NCBI GenBank assembly: GCA_035540935.1
Contig: DATLFS010000008.1
Location: forward strand, 1-6,792
DNA from: DATLFS01 sp035540935
GTDB taxonomy: Bacteria; Actinomycetota; CADDZG01; WHSQ01
Direction of reading: 5' to 3'
Length of the DNA stretch: 6,792 nucleotides
The translations under genes were made by a program, and so were the position numbers. Numbering within the stretch: the first letter of the stretch is position 1; each line of letters begins with the position of its first letter. Shown here one piece after another: positions 5,392-6,792 of the stretch. The notes beneath the pieces were generated by a model that worked only from the letters and a program-made list of their open reading frames with translations, was not told where the DNA came from and did no database searches.

Positions 5392-5688
5392 GCCGGACGC
5401 GTCCTCTTGCTCGTTGATCATGAATCGCACCTGCTCGTCGTCCGTCTGCGCGTCGAGGACCTTGTCGTTGAGATAGACGGCCGCATGCGGCTCGAGGTAG
5501 ATGGTGGCCCCGCTTTCCTCCATCACCTGATCGCCGGGAGCCGCCTCGGGAGCGAGCTCGAGCTCGAGCGTCGCCTCGTTGTCGCTGATCGGCCGAGCGT
5601 AGATACGGAGACCCGCACCGTCCGGCGCGCCGGGGGAGTCGCACAGGTCCTTGATGGCGGTTGCCGCTTCCTCGCTGACGATGAGCAT
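5389..5688 (-). CDS. HesB/IscA-fold protein lacking the cluster-binding cysteines
   Basis: The 99-residue product resembles the small actinobacterial proteins usually named Fe-S cluster assembly protein HesB. It starts MLIVSEEAATAIKDLCDSP and continues with GLRIYARPI, LELELAPEAAPGDQVMEESG, and IYLEPHAAVYLNDKVLDAQ, which fit the beta-sandwich of the IscA/HesB domain. Real A-type carriers have one Cys in the middle and a C-terminal CGCG motif; here the only cysteine is Cys16 and the end reads QVRFMINEQEDASG. It therefore probably does not carry iron-sulfur clusters in the usual way, and its role is unknown. AAGGAGT (minus strand, 5696-5702) seven bases before the ATG fixes the start. It converges exactly with the Fe-S glycosylase gene, an adjacency that may be chance. 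Confidence 0.8.
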   Translation of the reverse strand: MLIVSEEAATAIKDLCDSPGAPDGAGLRIYARPISDNEATLELELAPEAAPGDQVMEESGATIYLEPHAAVYLNDKVLDAQTDDEQVRFMINEQEDASG

Positions 5689-5758
5689 CGGACCACTCCT
5701 TCCGCGTTGGCTCCCTCGCGCCTACCCGTAGCGAGCACTGACACACGCGTGCGACGCG

Positions 5759-5789
5759 GAAAGGGCCGGGCAACTGCCCCGGCCCTTTC
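5759..5789 (-). terminator. Terminator hairpin after the Ig-like surface protein gene
   Basis: A perfect 12-bp stem, GAAAGGGCCGGG (5759-5770) with CCCGGCCCTTTC (5778-5789), surrounds a seven-base loop. It lies 15 bases beyond the stop of the minus-strand gene at 5805. On that strand the 3' arm ends in CCCTTTCC, a short U-tract within the stem. It separates that gene from the HesB-like gene, which must then have its own promoter in 5703-5758; I see no convincing one there. Confidence 0.75.
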
Positions 5790-5804
5790 AGTGGGTCTGT
5801 CGTG

Positions 5805-6792
5805 CTACCTGATCTCGATGGCGCGGAACTTCGAGGTACCGCCCTCGTTCATCGGTGTCGTCTTCGGTGCCCTCACCCGGAAGACGTTGTCCTGGTTCTG
5901 ACGCCGCACGAACGTGGCGCGGCACTCGTCGTTGAGGTTCTGGCGAGCGACGGTCCCGAAGGTACCGCGGATGGACTTCTGCAACAGAACGCGATCACCC
6001 CGATGGCCCCCGCACGGGAACACCCGTACGTTGAAGCGGACGTTTTGGCCCGGCCGGATCGTCGTGTCGCTCACCCTCAACTTCACCCGCTTGCGCACCT
6101 CGACGACGCTCGGTACCGAAGTTGCCGTGTCGCAGGCAGGGGGCTGCTCGACCCGCGCGACGTACGAGGCGCTCCGGGCCGCCGTCAGATTTACCGAGTA
6201 AACGCCATCGTTGTCGGTCGTCGTCGTCTTTACCTGGGTGAAGTCGGTGTCGCCGCCGACGATGTCGCGCAGGATCTGCACGGTGACGCCGTTGAGGCAG
6301 GTCGGTGGCGTCGACGCCGGCCCGCGCACGCTCCCGGAGAGCTGGAAGACACGACCGTGTGTCTTGATGGAGGCGGATGCTTCGAGAGTGATCTCTCGCT
6401 CGAAGCGTCCGGGGGTCTGGCCCGGCGTGGTCGCGGTGGAGGTAGGCATCGGCGAGGCCGATGTCCACGTGCGGCTCGTGACGTCGGTCGAGTCGGGCTC
6501 GGGGTGCTCACCGGGGTTGCTTACCTGGTTCTGCCCCTCGGTGGCGTCCATCGGATGGCCGGAAACCCAGGCACGGTATGTGGTCGTGCCGTTCTGACCC
6601 GTCTGCGGAGCGGTGTGCTGGAAGCTGCACTCGCCCACGTTGTTCGTCGTGCACGACGCATCCGGGCTGCTCGGGCTGTTGCTCCCATCCGGGTCGTTCG
6701 CTCCGCTGAACTCGACGTTGACCACCTCGTTCGGCTGCCGAACGCCGGCGCCGTTCGTCACCGCGCAGGTGACGGTGTGGGTCGTGCCGGCC
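5805..6792 (-). CDS. Secreted or surface protein with Ig-like domains, C-terminal part (partial)
   Basis: The minus-strand frame is open from the right edge to a stop at 5805-5807, giving 328 residues; the N-terminus lies outside the window. From the edge, residues about 1-78 form a bacterial Ig-like domain (GTTHTVTCAVTNGAG, VVNVEFSGANDPDG, then NGTTTYRAWV). A Thr/Ser/Pro-rich linker follows (about 95-128: PEPDSTDVTSRTWTS, TSTATTPGQTPG). Residues about 130-235 form a second beta-rich domain (GSVRGPASTPPTCLNGVTV, TDNDGVYSVNL, YVARVEQPPAC). Residues about 236-328 form a third (LRVSDTTIRPGQNVRFNVRV, then GDRVLLQKSIRGTF). Cysteines at 47/55, 165/220 and 260/290 suggest disulfides and an extracellular location. 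An in-frame GTG at 6759-6761 falls inside the first domain and is not the start. There is no LPXTG motif or C-terminal membrane helix. Its specific function is unknown. Confidence 0.8.
   Translation of the reverse strand, partial: AGTTHTVTCAVTNGAGVRQPNEVVNVEFSGANDPDGSNSPSSPDASCTTNNVGECSFQHTAPQTGQNGTTTYRAWVSGHPMDATEGQNQVSNPGEHPEPDSTDVTSRTWTSASPMPTSTATTPGQTPGRFEREITLEASASIKTHGRVFQLSGSVRGPASTPPTCLNGVTVQILRDIVGGDTDFTQVKTTTTDNDGVYSVNLTAARSASYVARVEQPPACDTATSVPSVVEVRKRVKLRVSDTTIRPGQNVRFNVRVFPCGGHRGDRVLLQKSIRGTFGTVARQNLNDECRATFVRRQNQDNVFRVRAPKTTPMNEGGTSKFRAIEIR

Noticed and set aside
5407..5901. Plus-strand frame opposite the HesB-like gene and the terminator
   Set aside because: It crosses a clear terminator hairpin and the minus-strand gene has a good ribosome-binding site and family match.
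1..6792. CRISPR array, tRNA or rRNA gene, insertion sequence, phage or defence genes
   Set aside because: I saw no regularly spaced repeats, cloverleaf-like sequence, transposase motifs or flanking inverted repeats on either strand.

Overview
The window is GC-rich, with densely packed genes whose codons mostly end in G or C. The order of a penicillin-binding-protein-like tail, a GT87-type membrane protein, rpsF, ssb, rpsR, rplI and dnaB matches the arrangement known from Actinomycetota. In Mycobacterium tuberculosis, for example, ponA1, Rv0051, rpsF, ssb, rpsR1, rplI and dnaB run in that order with a few insertions. Together with the actinobacterial look of the SSB and of the small HesB-like protein, this points to an actinomycete-related bacterium, probably an uncultured or deep-branching one. 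The lineage is inferred from gene order and protein style, not from a marker search.

Layout, plus strand: (1) 1-109 is the proline/glutamate-repeat tail of an upstream gene, probably a class A penicillin-binding protein. (2) About 106-1368 is a polytopic GT87/DUF2029-family glycosyltransferase that has no normal start codon where its N-terminus must lie. (3) 1369-1493 is a leader before rpsF with two hairpins and a possible 33-codon leader peptide. (4) 1494-3038 is the tight rpsF-ssb-rpsR-rplI cluster (S6, single-strand DNA-binding protein, S18, L9), closed by a strong UUCG-capped hairpin. (5) 3079-3253 is a 175-base regulatory gap with four DnaA-box-like nonamers. (6) 3254-4612 is dnaB, the replicative helicase, without an intein. 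(7) 4702-5388 is an endonuclease III-like DNA glycosylase with an intact Fe-S motif.

Layout, minus strand: a cysteine-poor HesB/IscA-fold protein (5389-5688) ends exactly where the glycosylase ends. Upstream of it is the C-terminal part of a secreted protein with Ig-like domains (5805 to beyond the right edge), followed by its own terminator hairpin.

The centre of the window is housekeeping: ribosome assembly (S6 and S18 bind 16S rRNA as a pair; L9 is on the large subunit), DNA replication (SSB, DnaB) and base-excision repair. The envelope genes at both ends are more variable. No new multi-gene system is evident. The most interesting signals are small: the missing start codon of the GT87 gene, the structured rpsF leader with a possible leader peptide, the SSB tail that also encodes a perfect ribosome-binding site for rpsR, and the DnaA-box-like cluster ahead of dnaB. 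No stretch over 300 bases lacks a gene.
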